Shown here one piece after another: positions 50,619 through 58,241 of a stretch of 64,000 nucleotides of DNA. Each line of letters opens with the position of its first letter. Positions within the stretch are counted from its first letter, which is position 1. The stretch is from Plut-88900 sp965116945. GTDB taxonomy: Bacteria > Chloroflexota > Dehalococcoidia > Plut-88900. The notes below the pieces were generated by a model. It did no database searches and had not been told where the DNA came from. It saw nothing but the letters and a program-made list of their open reading frames with translations. Position numbers and translations under genes: made by a program. The stretch covers positions 1,860,001 to 1,924,000 of the forward strand of contig OZ220734.1 in NCBI GenBank assembly GCA_965116945.1, written 5' to 3'.

Positions 50619-50731
50619 TCTAAATTCACAAACGAAGTGCAACACTTGGTTAAGGTGTTGTCATGGAAAAAAGTTATGGACATATCACCATTGAAGAGAG
50701 ATGTGAGATTTCCCGACTACTCGAGAATGAC
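50619..50731 (+). mobile_element. IS30-family insertion sequence remnant (left end)
   Basis: A TAAATTCACAAACGAAGTGC stretch (50621-50640) and CAACACTTGG look like an IS30-family terminal inverted repeat with its subterminal region, followed 23 nt later by the transposase start at 50663. Homology stops abruptly near 50731, where G-rich sequence begins. No right end is seen. Confidence 0.55.
50663..50731 (+). pseudogene. IS30-family transposase, N-terminal fragment
   Basis: ATG 50663 opens a 23-codon stretch reading MEKSYGHITIEERCEISRLL then END, which matches the very N-terminus of IS30-family transposases (usual form ...LT.EER..I..L...G followed by a helix-turn-helix). The frame continues only into Gly-rich nonsense, so all of the HTH and the DDE domain are missing. 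It is a dead remnant, not an active element. Confidence 0.6.
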
Positions 50732-50810
50732 GGATTGGGGGTCGGGGGGAGGGGGAGAAGAGAAGAAGGGTGGGGGTGGCGAGACCCGGGGTGGGTCCAG
50801 GGAGACATTT

Positions 50811-52106
50811 CTAGCTGGGATTGTCTATGACGTATGACGTGCCGACGTGCCCATCGATCTCCATCTGAGCGTATTCCGCAGGGGTGCAGCCGAGGAGGTC
50901 TGAGTAGACATAACCATTGTGTTCGCCGAGCCTGCATGGCGGCGTTCGTATACCGTTGGGGTGCCCCGACGCCTTCCACATGATTCCCGGGTAAAGGTGT
51001 GTCCCGCAATCAACTTGGGTTAGCGACTGGAAAAATCCTCGAGAATCGTACTGGGGATCGGAGAAGGCATCCTCATCAAAGATGACCGGGCCCGCCGCGA
51101 CGCCATGGGCCTGGAGCAGCGCGGAGATATCGTAAGGGTCATGGTTAAGTGTCCAACTGGTTATATGCTCGCCGATTTCCTCCTGATTGTTGTATCTGCC
51201 GGTCACGGTGGCAAAGCGAGGATTTCGGGCCCAATCCGGAGCCCCGAGGGCCTTTACGAAACCCTCCCACTCATCGTCAGTCCCAATCGCTATGGTCACC
51301 CACTTGTCCTCTCCCTTGCACGGGAAGCAATCGTGGGGTGCGAAAGACCAGTGTCGGTTCCCGATAGCCGATGGGATGCGGCTGTTCATGGCGTATTCGA
51401 GGATCTGCCGAGGCATAAAGGACGCCATGGACTCACATTGTGCCATCTCAATCTGGGTCCCCTTGCCGGTGTGTCTCCGAGCTCTCAGTGCACTCATGAT
51501 GGCGAATGCCGCATACACCCCGGCTATCCCGTCTCCGACCACAGTAGTGCTGATTTCCGAAAAGTCGGTGTCCGCGTAGTTTCGGAGCCACGTGTGACCT
51601 GTTACCGCTTCGCCGTGGTTACCCATGGACCGGTAGTTTGTGTATGGCCCGTCAAGTCCGAATCCCGGCATTCTGACCATGATGATGTCAGGACGCTGCT
51701 TGCGGACGGACTCGTAATCAATTTGCAGCTTTGCCATTGTCGTTGGGGTGTTGTTTTCGACAAGTACGTCGCTGATATTGAGAAGGCTATTCAGGACGGC
51801 GCGGCCTTGGGGCCTGGTTAGGTCCATTGTCCCGCTGAGCTTGTTGCGGGCGTGGACGTTGAAGAGTGCCCACCGGTTTGCCCTGTTTTCACCAAGCTTG
51901 GAGCCGGGGTATCCCAGCCACCACATTGCAGGGGGAGGCTCTATTTTCTCGATAGACCAAACCCTGGTTGAAATGGGTGCGATCTGCGTTGATTCGACGC
52001 GAATTACCTCTGCACCCCAGTCGGCGAGCAATTGAGTAGTGTAAGGGCCGGCCCAGATCTGAGTGATGTCCAGCACCCGGATCCCTTCCAACGGCAGCCG
52101 ACGCAT
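50811..52106 (-). CDS. Family III CoA-transferase (CaiB/BaiF)
   Basis: 431 residues. N-terminus LEGIRVLDITQIWAGPYTTQ followed by GAEVIRVES is the family III signature, and VGDGIAGVYAAFAIMSAL holds the region of the catalytic Asp. KGTQIEMAQCESMASFM and the C-terminal ALGAPDWARNPRF block follow. These enzymes move CoA between carboxylic acids by an Asp-anhydride mechanism. Slightly long for the family (about 400). It starts 2 nt after the stop of a second CoA-transferase, so the pair is translationally linked and could form a heteromer or serve sequential substrates. Confidence 0.9.
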   Translation of the reverse strand: MRRLPLEGIRVLDITQIWAGPYTTQLLADWGAEVIRVESTQIAPISTRVWSIEKIEPPPAMWWLGYPGSKLGENRANRWALFNVHARNKLSGTMDLTRPQGRAVLNSLLNISDVLVENNTPTTMAKLQIDYESVRKQRPDIIMVRMPGFGLDGPYTNYRSMGNHGEAVTGHTWLRNYADTDFSEISTTVVGDGIAGVYAAFAIMSALRARRHTGKGTQIEMAQCESMASFMPRQILEYAMNSRIPSAIGNRHWSFAPHDCFPCKGEDKWVTIAIGTDDEWEGFVKALGAPDWARNPRFATVTGRYNNQEEIGEHITSWTLNHDPYDISALLQAHGVAAGPVIFDEDAFSDPQYDSRGFFQSLTQVDCGTHLYPGIMWKASGHPNGIRTPPCRLGEHNGYVYSDLLGCTPAEYAQMEIDGHVGTSYVIDNPS

Positions 52107-52108
52107 GT

Positions 52109-53314
52109 CTATATGACCCCCGTTTGTTTCAGTTTGCCCAGCTCTTCGCGGCTGAACCCCAGTTCTCCGCCAAATATCTCATCGTTGTGCTCTCCGAGCG
52201 CTGGCGCCGCTCTGCGTGCCGAGACGCGGGCATGGTCTATTGTGAAAGGTGATCCTGGGTAGGCCGTTAGACCGGTTTCCCCTTCGATTCGGTTCCAAAA
52301 CCCACGGTAGGCATAGTGTGGATCGTTAAGAAGGTCGGAAGCGTTGTTTATCGGAGCCGCCATGGCCCTATGGTCCTGCGCTATGCGCCAGGCTTCCTGG
52401 TTGTCCTGGCGGAGGGCCCATTCCATAATACGAGACCGAATCATGTCGAAATTTTCGGACTCCTGTCGGGCGTCGGGGTCCGTGAAGCGAAAGTCGTGGG
52501 CCAGCTCGGGTGCATCGATTAAAGTGGGGAGCTGTTCAGTGGCAGCCGGGGTTGCCGCATCGAAGGCAATGTAACCGTTGCTGGTGGGCAACACTCCACT
52601 TAATGCGCTGATTCCGGCATCAATGCGCCCTCCCCTTTCACCCGTGTATTGGTAAGAGAGGAAGGTGAGGGTGCGGCGATCTATGTTGCCTGCTTGTATT
52701 TCCATGATGGACATGTCCAGGTGCTCCCCAACCCCCGACACTTCAGCCTCGAAAAACGCAATCATCGTCGCAAGCGCTGTTGCGGTACCGGCCTGGTGAA
52801 ATACTATGCCGTCCGCAATGTTGAGTGGAGGATGGTCAGGGGTGCCGGTCACGGCCATGGGGCCGCCCATCCCGTATTGTGTAATTTCGTCAGCCTTATA
52901 GTGTTTGTAGGGTCCGGATTGTCCGAAATTCGTTACCGATGCCATCACCAGCCCGGGATTGAATTTTGATAATTCGTCAAATCCGAGACCCAAAGTGTCC
53001 ATAACGCCAGGGTCAAAGCTCTCCACCAGAACTTGGGCTGAAGAGACTAGCTCACTGAATACTCTCCTGCCGGCCTCGCTTCCTATGTTGAGCGTGACGC
53101 CGCGCTTACCAAGATTCACATACTGGAAAGTTCCGCTTGCCTCATATGCCGGGACCATTCCGGGAAAGGGAGCAAGGCGCCGGGAGGGATCACCGTTCGT
53201 TGGGGCTTCAACCTTTATTACATCGGCGCCCTGGTCGGCCATTAGCCTTGCGCTGAAAGGTCCGGGAACGCCTTTGGAGAGATCGATGACTCGTATACCG
53301 TCAAGAGGCAGCAT
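52109..53314 (-). CDS. Family III CoA-transferase (CaiB/BaiF), second copy
   Basis: 401 residues. LPLDGIRVIDLSKGVPGPFS and ADQGADVIKVEAPTNGDPSR are clear family III N-terminal blocks, with ADGIVFHQAGTATALATM as the Asp-bearing segment. It is distinct in sequence from the neighbour downstream, so not a recent duplicate. The start at 53314 (AAAGG six bases upstream) is preferred; the frame to 53512 adds a segment without family similarity that spans the divergent promoter region. Likely activates an organic acid formed by nearby oxidases, by inference. Confidence 0.9.
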   Translation of the reverse strand: MLPLDGIRVIDLSKGVPGPFSARLMADQGADVIKVEAPTNGDPSRRLAPFPGMVPAYEASGTFQYVNLGKRGVTLNIGSEAGRRVFSELVSSAQVLVESFDPGVMDTLGLGFDELSKFNPGLVMASVTNFGQSGPYKHYKADEITQYGMGGPMAVTGTPDHPPLNIADGIVFHQAGTATALATMIAFFEAEVSGVGEHLDMSIMEIQAGNIDRRTLTFLSYQYTGERGGRIDAGISALSGVLPTSNGYIAFDAATPAATEQLPTLIDAPELAHDFRFTDPDARQESENFDMIRSRIMEWALRQDNQEAWRIAQDHRAMAAPINNASDLLNDPHYAYRGFWNRIEGETGLTAYPGSPFTIDHARVSARRAAPALGEHNDEIFGGELGFSREELGKLKQTGVI

Positions 53315-53446
53315 TGCATGCCTTTCACCGGGTGTCGGAAGTGGGTGCAGTATAGCATGAGCCAAGGGTACGATTGATTGACGGAGGAGTCGCGTAGCAA
53401 TATGATTCGACAGGCCGATTCGAGTTAGCATTGCCGCAGAGGACAC

Positions 53447-54616
53447 ATGAAATCCAAGGCTGACGTAGTAGTTATAGGTGGCGGTGTGATGGGGTGCAGT
53501 ATCCTGTTCCATCTCGCCCGTCGCGGCGTGACCGACACCGTGCTCGTGGAGAAAGAATCACTGGGCGCAGGGTCTACGGGTCGTTCCTCCGGTATTGTTC
53601 GCATGCACTACTCCAGTGAGGTCAATGCCAGGATCGCTTTTGATAGCCTGGAGACTATCCGGGACTTTCCCGAGATAGTGGGCTACGAATCGGGGTTTGT
53701 TAATTCCGGAGCGATGTTCATGGCGCCGCCAGATACCAAGGAGGACTTCCAACGGAACATCGCAATGCAGCAAGCCCTGGGAATAGACACCAGGATCCTG
53801 GACGCCAGGCAGGCCAAAGAGATTGCTCCTCACCTTGAATTCAGTGAGTCGGACACCATTTGCTTCGAGCCTCAGTCCGGTTACGCCGACCCGCCCAGTG
53901 TAGGTCAAGGCTTTGCCACGGCCGCCCGAGGCATGGGTGCTGAGGTATTTCTGGACACTCCGGCTTCAGACGTGGAAATTGTCAACGACAAGGTAGTTGC
54001 GGTGGAGACAAGGGCGGGCCGGATTGAGACGGATACTGCTGTGGTTGCCGCCGGTCCGTGGTCTGTCTACCTGATGCGGAAAATCGGTATAGACCTGCCC
54101 CTGAAGGCCACCCGCCACGAGGTGTTTTTCCTCAAACGCAGCCTGGACATAATTCCCGGACACCCGGTAATCGGCGACTTGGTCAACATGGCCTACATGA
54201 GGCCGGAAAGCCCTGACCTCACACTAGTCGGTGACGTGGAGCTGGAGATAGATGCTGACCCAGACAGCTACGATCAGAAGCCCAGCATGGATTACATCGA
54301 GAGGATGTGGGGCCGGGTGGCGAAACGGGCACCCGGCCTGGAACAAGCCGAGTATTTCACGGGATACGCGGGCCTTTACACCAACACCCCTGACGGACAC
54401 CCTATCATTGACAAAGTGGAAGACATAGATGGCCTTTACATCTGCACCGGCTTCAACGGTCACGGGTTCAAGGAGTCGCCGGCCGTAGGCAAGCTGGTTG
54501 CCGAGATAATCGTGGATGGGGAGGCGACTAGCATTGATATTTCCAGTCTTGGCATGTCCCGCTTTGGCGAAGATTCTCTTCACGCCGTAGGCTATGCATC
54601 GAAGGTCATGGGATAA
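53447..54616 (+). CDS. FAD-dependent oxidoreductase, DAO (sarcosine oxidase-like) family
   Basis: 389 residues. N-terminal FAD motif DVVVIGGGVMGCSILFHLA, the second FAD contact GSTGRSSGIVRMHYSS (no His for covalent flavin attachment is evident, but the following residues vary), and the C-terminal DGHPIIDKV-x8-LYICTGFNGHGFKESPAVG block of glycine oxidase/sarcosine oxidase beta-like enzymes. It oxidises a secondary or primary amine or amino acid to an imine with O2 or an electron carrier. AGAGGA precedes the ATG. Followed 33 nt on by the ureohydrolase-fold gene, so a joint role with a guanidino or N-methyl compound is plausible. Confidence 0.87.
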   Translation: MKSKADVVVIGGGVMGCSILFHLARRGVTDTVLVEKESLGAGSTGRSSGIVRMHYSSEVNARIAFDSLETIRDFPEIVGYESGFVNSGAMFMAPPDTKEDFQRNIAMQQALGIDTRILDARQAKEIAPHLEFSESDTICFEPQSGYADPPSVGQGFATAARGMGAEVFLDTPASDVEIVNDKVVAVETRAGRIETDTAVVAAGPWSVYLMRKIGIDLPLKATRHEVFFLKRSLDIIPGHPVIGDLVNMAYMRPESPDLTLVGDVELEIDADPDSYDQKPSMDYIERMWGRVAKRAPGLEQAEYFTGYAGLYTNTPDGHPIIDKVEDIDGLYICTGFNGHGFKESPAVGKLVAEIIVDGEATSIDISSLGMSRFGEDSLHAVGYASKVMG

Positions 54617-54649
54617 ATCCCTGGCTTCACACAACTCAGGAGGACCAAA

Positions 54650-55714
54650 ATGTGCTCAATGAAATACCCCGACTGGCAAGACTTCATGGCTAACAGCTTC
54701 GCGGGGCGCCGGACCTTCCCCTTGATCGCCGACGAACTGCCCACATTCCTGGGCGTTCCCCACGTCACCTCCAAGGTTGAACTCAAGGGTCAGGACGTTG
54801 TGATTATCGGCGCTCCTTACGTGGCAACCGCCACGGACAAGTACGCCGGAGTCGACAAGTGGGAGTGGATATCGGGCCCCAAGAGGGTCAGGCAGCAGTC
54901 AGTCAGGTATGGATCGGGGTACATCCAGGACTTCGATATCGACGTATTCGAACATCTCAATGTAGTTGACTACGGTGACGCAGACATCCCCGAAGAGGTC
55001 AACGTCTCCCAGACCCCCGAGAACATCCTTAAGGCCCAGGCCTCCGTGGAAGAAAAGGTCGGTGATGTGCTGGAAGCGGGCGGTATCCCGATCGTGATAG
55101 GACAGAATTCCCCGCTCGGCTCCTTTGCCATTGCCAAGTCCATATCCGAGCATACGGCCGGTCAGGTAGGGTGCGTGAGTCTCGACACCCATTGGGACGC
55201 TGCGAAACTCGACAGAATGACCAACGATCCACGTATAGCTGGCAGCGGCAGCTGGAAGCACAAGATGTACGAATTCCTCGAAAACATGCATCCCAGCACC
55301 CTTGTGGAAATCGGGGAGCGGGGGATGCTGGAGAAGAAGGACATCGTGCGTCGGTACCTGAGGGAAGGGGCTCGGTTCATCTCCTCGTGGGAGGTGCGAA
55401 GCCTGGGTATCGAGGGAGTTGTCAACGAACTGGACAGGGCCTATAAGGGCACGGATGGCGTATACGTCCACTTCGACATGGATGTCCTCGGGGGGGCAGG
55501 GCCGGCCTCTGGAGACATTATGGGCGAGCTGGCCGAGCCTATCGGACTAACGGACTACGAGGTCATCCGAATAGCCCATGAAGTAGGGCGTCGGGGGCTC
55601 AGTGGTATGTCCTTCATCTGCATCCCGCCGGGGTCCGCGGTGATCTACCGGGTGATCGTGTACGTGATCATGTACCTGATGGCGGGGCTGGCGCTGGAGA
55701 AGGCGAAGAAGTAG
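54650..55714 (+). CDS. Ureohydrolase (arginase/agmatinase)-fold protein with altered metal site
   Basis: 354 residues. Fold landmarks are VVIIGAPY, SLDTHWDA (the D-x-H-x-D motif intact: D179, H181, D183) and VHFDMDVLGG (D276, D278 present; the usual last Asp-Pro replaced by Gly-Gly). The first metal motif, normally GGDHS, reads GQNSP, so the MnA histidine is replaced by Ser154. One metal site may be lost or changed. The hydrophobic C-terminal tail (about 325-348) is unusual. Agmatinase-type activity is uncertain. AGGAGG before the ATG. Second gene of a pair with the DAO oxidase. Confidence 0.78.
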   Translation: MCSMKYPDWQDFMANSFAGRRTFPLIADELPTFLGVPHVTSKVELKGQDVVIIGAPYVATATDKYAGVDKWEWISGPKRVRQQSVRYGSGYIQDFDIDVFEHLNVVDYGDADIPEEVNVSQTPENILKAQASVEEKVGDVLEAGGIPIVIGQNSPLGSFAIAKSISEHTAGQVGCVSLDTHWDAAKLDRMTNDPRIAGSGSWKHKMYEFLENMHPSTLVEIGERGMLEKKDIVRRYLREGARFISSWEVRSLGIEGVVNELDRAYKGTDGVYVHFDMDVLGGAGPASGDIMGELAEPIGLTDYEVIRIAHEVGRRGLSGMSFICIPPGSAVIYRVIVYVIMYLMAGLALEKAKK

Positions 55715-55720
55715 AGGGGC

Positions 55721-56461
55721 CTAGGCCGCGCCCAGGAATACGCGGGTCAGGATGTCCGTGTCCCGGATAGACTGTGGCGTACCGTCGTGGACTACCCGAC
55801 CCTTATCCAGCACGTAGGCCCGATTCACAATGTCGAGCACGCCCTTGATGTTGTGCTCGACTACCATGATGGTGGTCCCCAGGCGTTGGCTGATTTCGGA
55901 AACCTTCTCGAACACTTCTTTCACGATGATCGGCGCAAGCCCGAGGGTCGGCTCGTCCAGGAGTAGCACCTCTGGGTCGGCCATCAGCCCGCGCCCCAGG
56001 GCCAACATCTGCTGCTGCCCTCCTGACATCTGGCTTGCGTAGTCCTGACGCTTCTCGTGGAGGATGGGAAACAGCTCCATCACGCCGTCAAGGCGGCGGC
56101 GCATTTCTGCCCTGTTATTGAGGTAGAGACAGCCCATCTCCAAGTTCTCTTCGATTGTGAGGTGGGTGAAAACTCGGCGTCCTTGCGGAACGAAAGAGAT
56201 GCCTTTCTTTACTATCTCATGGGTCTCGGCCTGCAACTGTTGGTGCTGCCAATAGACCTGCCCCCCGACGACAGGCGCCAGGCGCATGATGGCCTTTAGT
56301 ACCGTGGACTTCCCTGCCCCGTTGGGCCCCATCACGGCCACAACCTCACCCCTGTCCACCCCCAGTGATGCTTCATTCAAAGCGACGACCGCACCATAAT
56401 GTACAGAGATGTCCTCGAGTTCCAGTATCCTCCTTTTACCGTTGTCGCGCATTGTGTTCAT
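55721..56461 (-). CDS. livF: Branched-chain amino acid-type ABC transporter ATP-binding protein LivF
   Basis: 246 residues. Walker A GPNGAGKST, signature MSGGQQQMLALGRGLM, Walker B VLLLDEPTLGLAP and the family sequence GRRVFTHLTIEENLEMG identify LivF. Works with LivG as the ATPase dimer of the hydrophobic amino acid uptake (HAAT) importer. Last gene of the livKHMGF operon. Two in-frame ATGs (56461 and 56452) are close together; the first is kept because GGAAC lies just upstream, but this is a weak choice. It is convergent with the ureohydrolase gene, 6 nt away. Confidence 0.92.
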   Translation of the reverse strand: MNTMRDNGKRRILELEDISVHYGAVVALNEASLGVDRGEVVAVMGPNGAGKSTVLKAIMRLAPVVGGQVYWQHQQLQAETHEIVKKGISFVPQGRRVFTHLTIEENLEMGCLYLNNRAEMRRRLDGVMELFPILHEKRQDYASQMSGGQQQMLALGRGLMADPEVLLLDEPTLGLAPIIVKEVFEKVSEISQRLGTTIMVVEHNIKGVLDIVNRAYVLDKGRVVHDGTPQSIRDTDILTRVFLGAA

Positions 56462-56481
56462 CAGTTCCAGACCTCGCTCAG

Positions 56482-57237
56482 CTAATCGCCCAGATAGGCC
56501 TCAATGACCTCAGGACGGTTCAGGACGTCTTCGACTTCTCCCTCGGCAAGGAGGGTGCCGCTATCCAACACAATAATGCGGTCGGAAAGCTCCCGAACGA
56601 TGTCCATATTGTGCTCTATGAAGACTATGGTATGGCCCTCGTCCCGCATCTCCTTCATCAGATCCTTTACCCGTTCAAGCATTTGCGGAAACAGACCGGC
56701 AAATGGTTCGTCAAACAGATATACCTTCACATTCATGGCCATCGCCCGCCCGATCTCCAGCAGCTTGCGCTGTCCGTAGGAGAGGTTTTGAGCCAGGGCA
56801 CCGCGTTTCTCCCACATCCCCACCTTCTCCAGGATCTCCTGGGCCCTCTTCTTGTAGTCGGGTTTGGACCTTTCAAACAACGCCGGAAGCCATGGCCTGC
56901 TGGTGAGGACAACCATGATGTTGTCCCACACGGTTATCTGGTCGAACAGGCGGACCTCCTGGAAAGTGCGGGTCAGCCCGTGGTCCGGGGTCTCGAAGGA
57001 GTGGACGACCTTTAGCCCCGTCCCGTCTATTATCACCATGCCCCCGTCCAGCGGAAGCGTCCCCGACAGCAAGTTTACCAGCGTAGATTTGCCAGATCCG
57101 TTAGGACCGACAATGCTGGTCATCCCTGTTGAGGGGATCGAAATCGAAAGCTCGTCTACAGCCCGTACGGCGCCGAAGTGCTTGGAGACCTTGTCGGTAG
57201 ACAGGGCTGAGGAATCTTGAATCTCGGAAGTGGTCAA
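56482..57237 (-). CDS. livG: Branched-chain amino acid-type ABC transporter ATP-binding protein LivG
   Basis: 251 residues. Walker A GPNGSGKST, RTFQEVRLFDQITVWDN, the LivG-type signature LSYGQRKLLEIGRAMA, and Walker B VYLFDEPFAGLFP. The start is TTG 57237, whose last bases overlap the livM stop (TTGA) with GGGAG upstream; the frame extends 25 codons into livM and is rejected. The C-terminus LAEGEVEDVLNRPEVIEAYLG is the classic LivG tail. Partner of LivF. Confidence 0.92.
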   Translation of the reverse strand: MTTSEIQDSSALSTDKVSKHFGAVRAVDELSISIPSTGMTSIVGPNGSGKSTLVNLLSGTLPLDGGMVIIDGTGLKVVHSFETPDHGLTRTFQEVRLFDQITVWDNIMVVLTSRPWLPALFERSKPDYKKRAQEILEKVGMWEKRGALAQNLSYGQRKLLEIGRAMAMNVKVYLFDEPFAGLFPQMLERVKDLMKEMRDEGHTIVFIEHNMDIVRELSDRIIVLDSGTLLAEGEVEDVLNRPEVIEAYLGD

Positions 57238-58241
57238 AGCTTGTATCTCCCTACCAGGCCCTGGGGTCTGAAGAGCATCAGGACGATCAACAGGAGCCCG
57301 AGAATCGCCCATCTGGCCTGTCCCTCAATCCCGACGGGCAGGCCCGGCACGAAACGCATTCCTTCTTCCAACAGGACGAACACCGTGGCCCCCAGCACCG
57401 ACCCCCACAGACTGGCCAGACCCCCGATTATCACGATAGACACAATTAGTATGGAGTCCAGCAGTGTGAAGGAAGGCGGCTCTATGAACTCGATCAGCCC
57501 CGCGAGCAATGCGCCCGCCAGGGCGGCAATCATCGCCGAGATTACCCAAACGGCCAGCTTGTAGTAGGTTGCCTTGTAGCCAAACACCTGTATGGCTTGC
57601 TCGTCCTCCCGTATCGCGGTAAGCACCCGGCCAAAGGACGAATTCACAATAAGCCAGCATATTCCCAGCACGACCACAAGGAAGAACATCACGATGACAA
57701 GGTACTCCCAGGGCTCGTCGAAGTCCCAAATCCCGATGGATGGCTTGGCTATTTCCCTGATGCCGAAGGGTCCCCGGGTAACGGGCAGCCAGTTCCTGAA
57801 CACCCCGAGCGCGATTACGGCAAAACCGAAAGAAGTCAGCGTAAAGATATCGTCTCTGAATCGGTTAAGCACAAATCCGGCCAGCAGCGCCACGATACCC
57901 GTGAGGATTATGGCCACGGGCAAGGCGGCAAACCAGCTCATGCCAATGGAAGGTATCACGTCAATGGACTTTGGCGGCTCGATGTCGGGGTTGGTTGTTA
58001 GCACGGCGATGGTATAGGCCCCGACCCCGAAAAACCCGATATGCGCCACCGAAAGGAGCCCCGTATATCCGATCACCAAGTTCAGACCGATGCCGAGAAT
58101 GGCGAATATGCCAATTATCGTCCCGGTTACGATGGTGAACCGGACCCCCTGGGACAGCATGAATATAAGAGCAGCGCCGATGATGACGATGGTTATCACC
58201 ATCTCGAAGTTGTCTTTCAGGAACTTCGTGGTCGGTGTCAT
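57234..58241 (-). CDS. livM: Branched-chain amino acid-type ABC transporter permease LivM
   Basis: 335 residues with about nine hydrophobic helices. GLNLVIGYTGLLSVAHIGFFGVGAY is the family landmark (spanning about residues 57-81; here the usual G-Q-S/F-S-x-G-H is altered), followed by the late IVIIGGLASLWGSVLGATVF EAA-like loop and RPQGLVG end. It forms the translocation channel with LivH. ATG 58241 overlaps the livH stop (ATGA), which fixes the start; the longer frame is inside livH. Confidence 0.92.
   Translation of the reverse strand: MTPTTKFLKDNFEMVITIVIIGAALIFMLSQGVRFTIVTGTIIGIFAILGIGLNLVIGYTGLLSVAHIGFFGVGAYTIAVLTTNPDIEPPKSIDVIPSIGMSWFAALPVAIILTGIVALLAGFVLNRFRDDIFTLTSFGFAVIALGVFRNWLPVTRGPFGIREIAKPSIGIWDFDEPWEYLVIVMFFLVVVLGICWLIVNSSFGRVLTAIREDEQAIQVFGYKATYYKLAVWVISAMIAALAGALLAGLIEFIEPPSFTLLDSILIVSIVIIGGLASLWGSVLGATVFVLLEEGMRFVPGLPVGIEGQARWAILGLLLIVLMLFRPQGLVGRYKL

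Larger units (their letters stand above)
49521..50810. other. Gene-free, G-rich intergenic island with mobile-element debris
   Basis: 1.3 kb between katG and a CoA-transferase gene, both on the minus strand. The + strand is strongly G-rich. Open frames within it are low-complexity and overlap each other. Contents recognised: small hairpin GCTCCT-ATATG-AGGAGC near 49970-49986, a palindromic GGGCGA...TCGCCC element near 50108, a related tail near 50355, the 35-bp palindrome at 50500, and an IS30 fragment ending at 50731. Confidence 0.7.

Noticed and set aside
50708..50734. Second copy of the AATGACGG-type intergenic repeat
   Set aside because: The resemblance (CGAGAATGACGG) is explained by the transposase codons LLEND and is not a separate hairpin.
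50589..50837. 82-residue plus-strand frame over the IS30 remnant
   Set aside because: It reads the transposase remnant in the wrong frame and ends in Gly/Arg-rich sequence; the meaningful frame starts at 50663.
53315..53512. N-terminal extension of the second CoA-transferase
   Set aside because: The extra 66 residues lack family similarity and overlap the divergent oxidase start.
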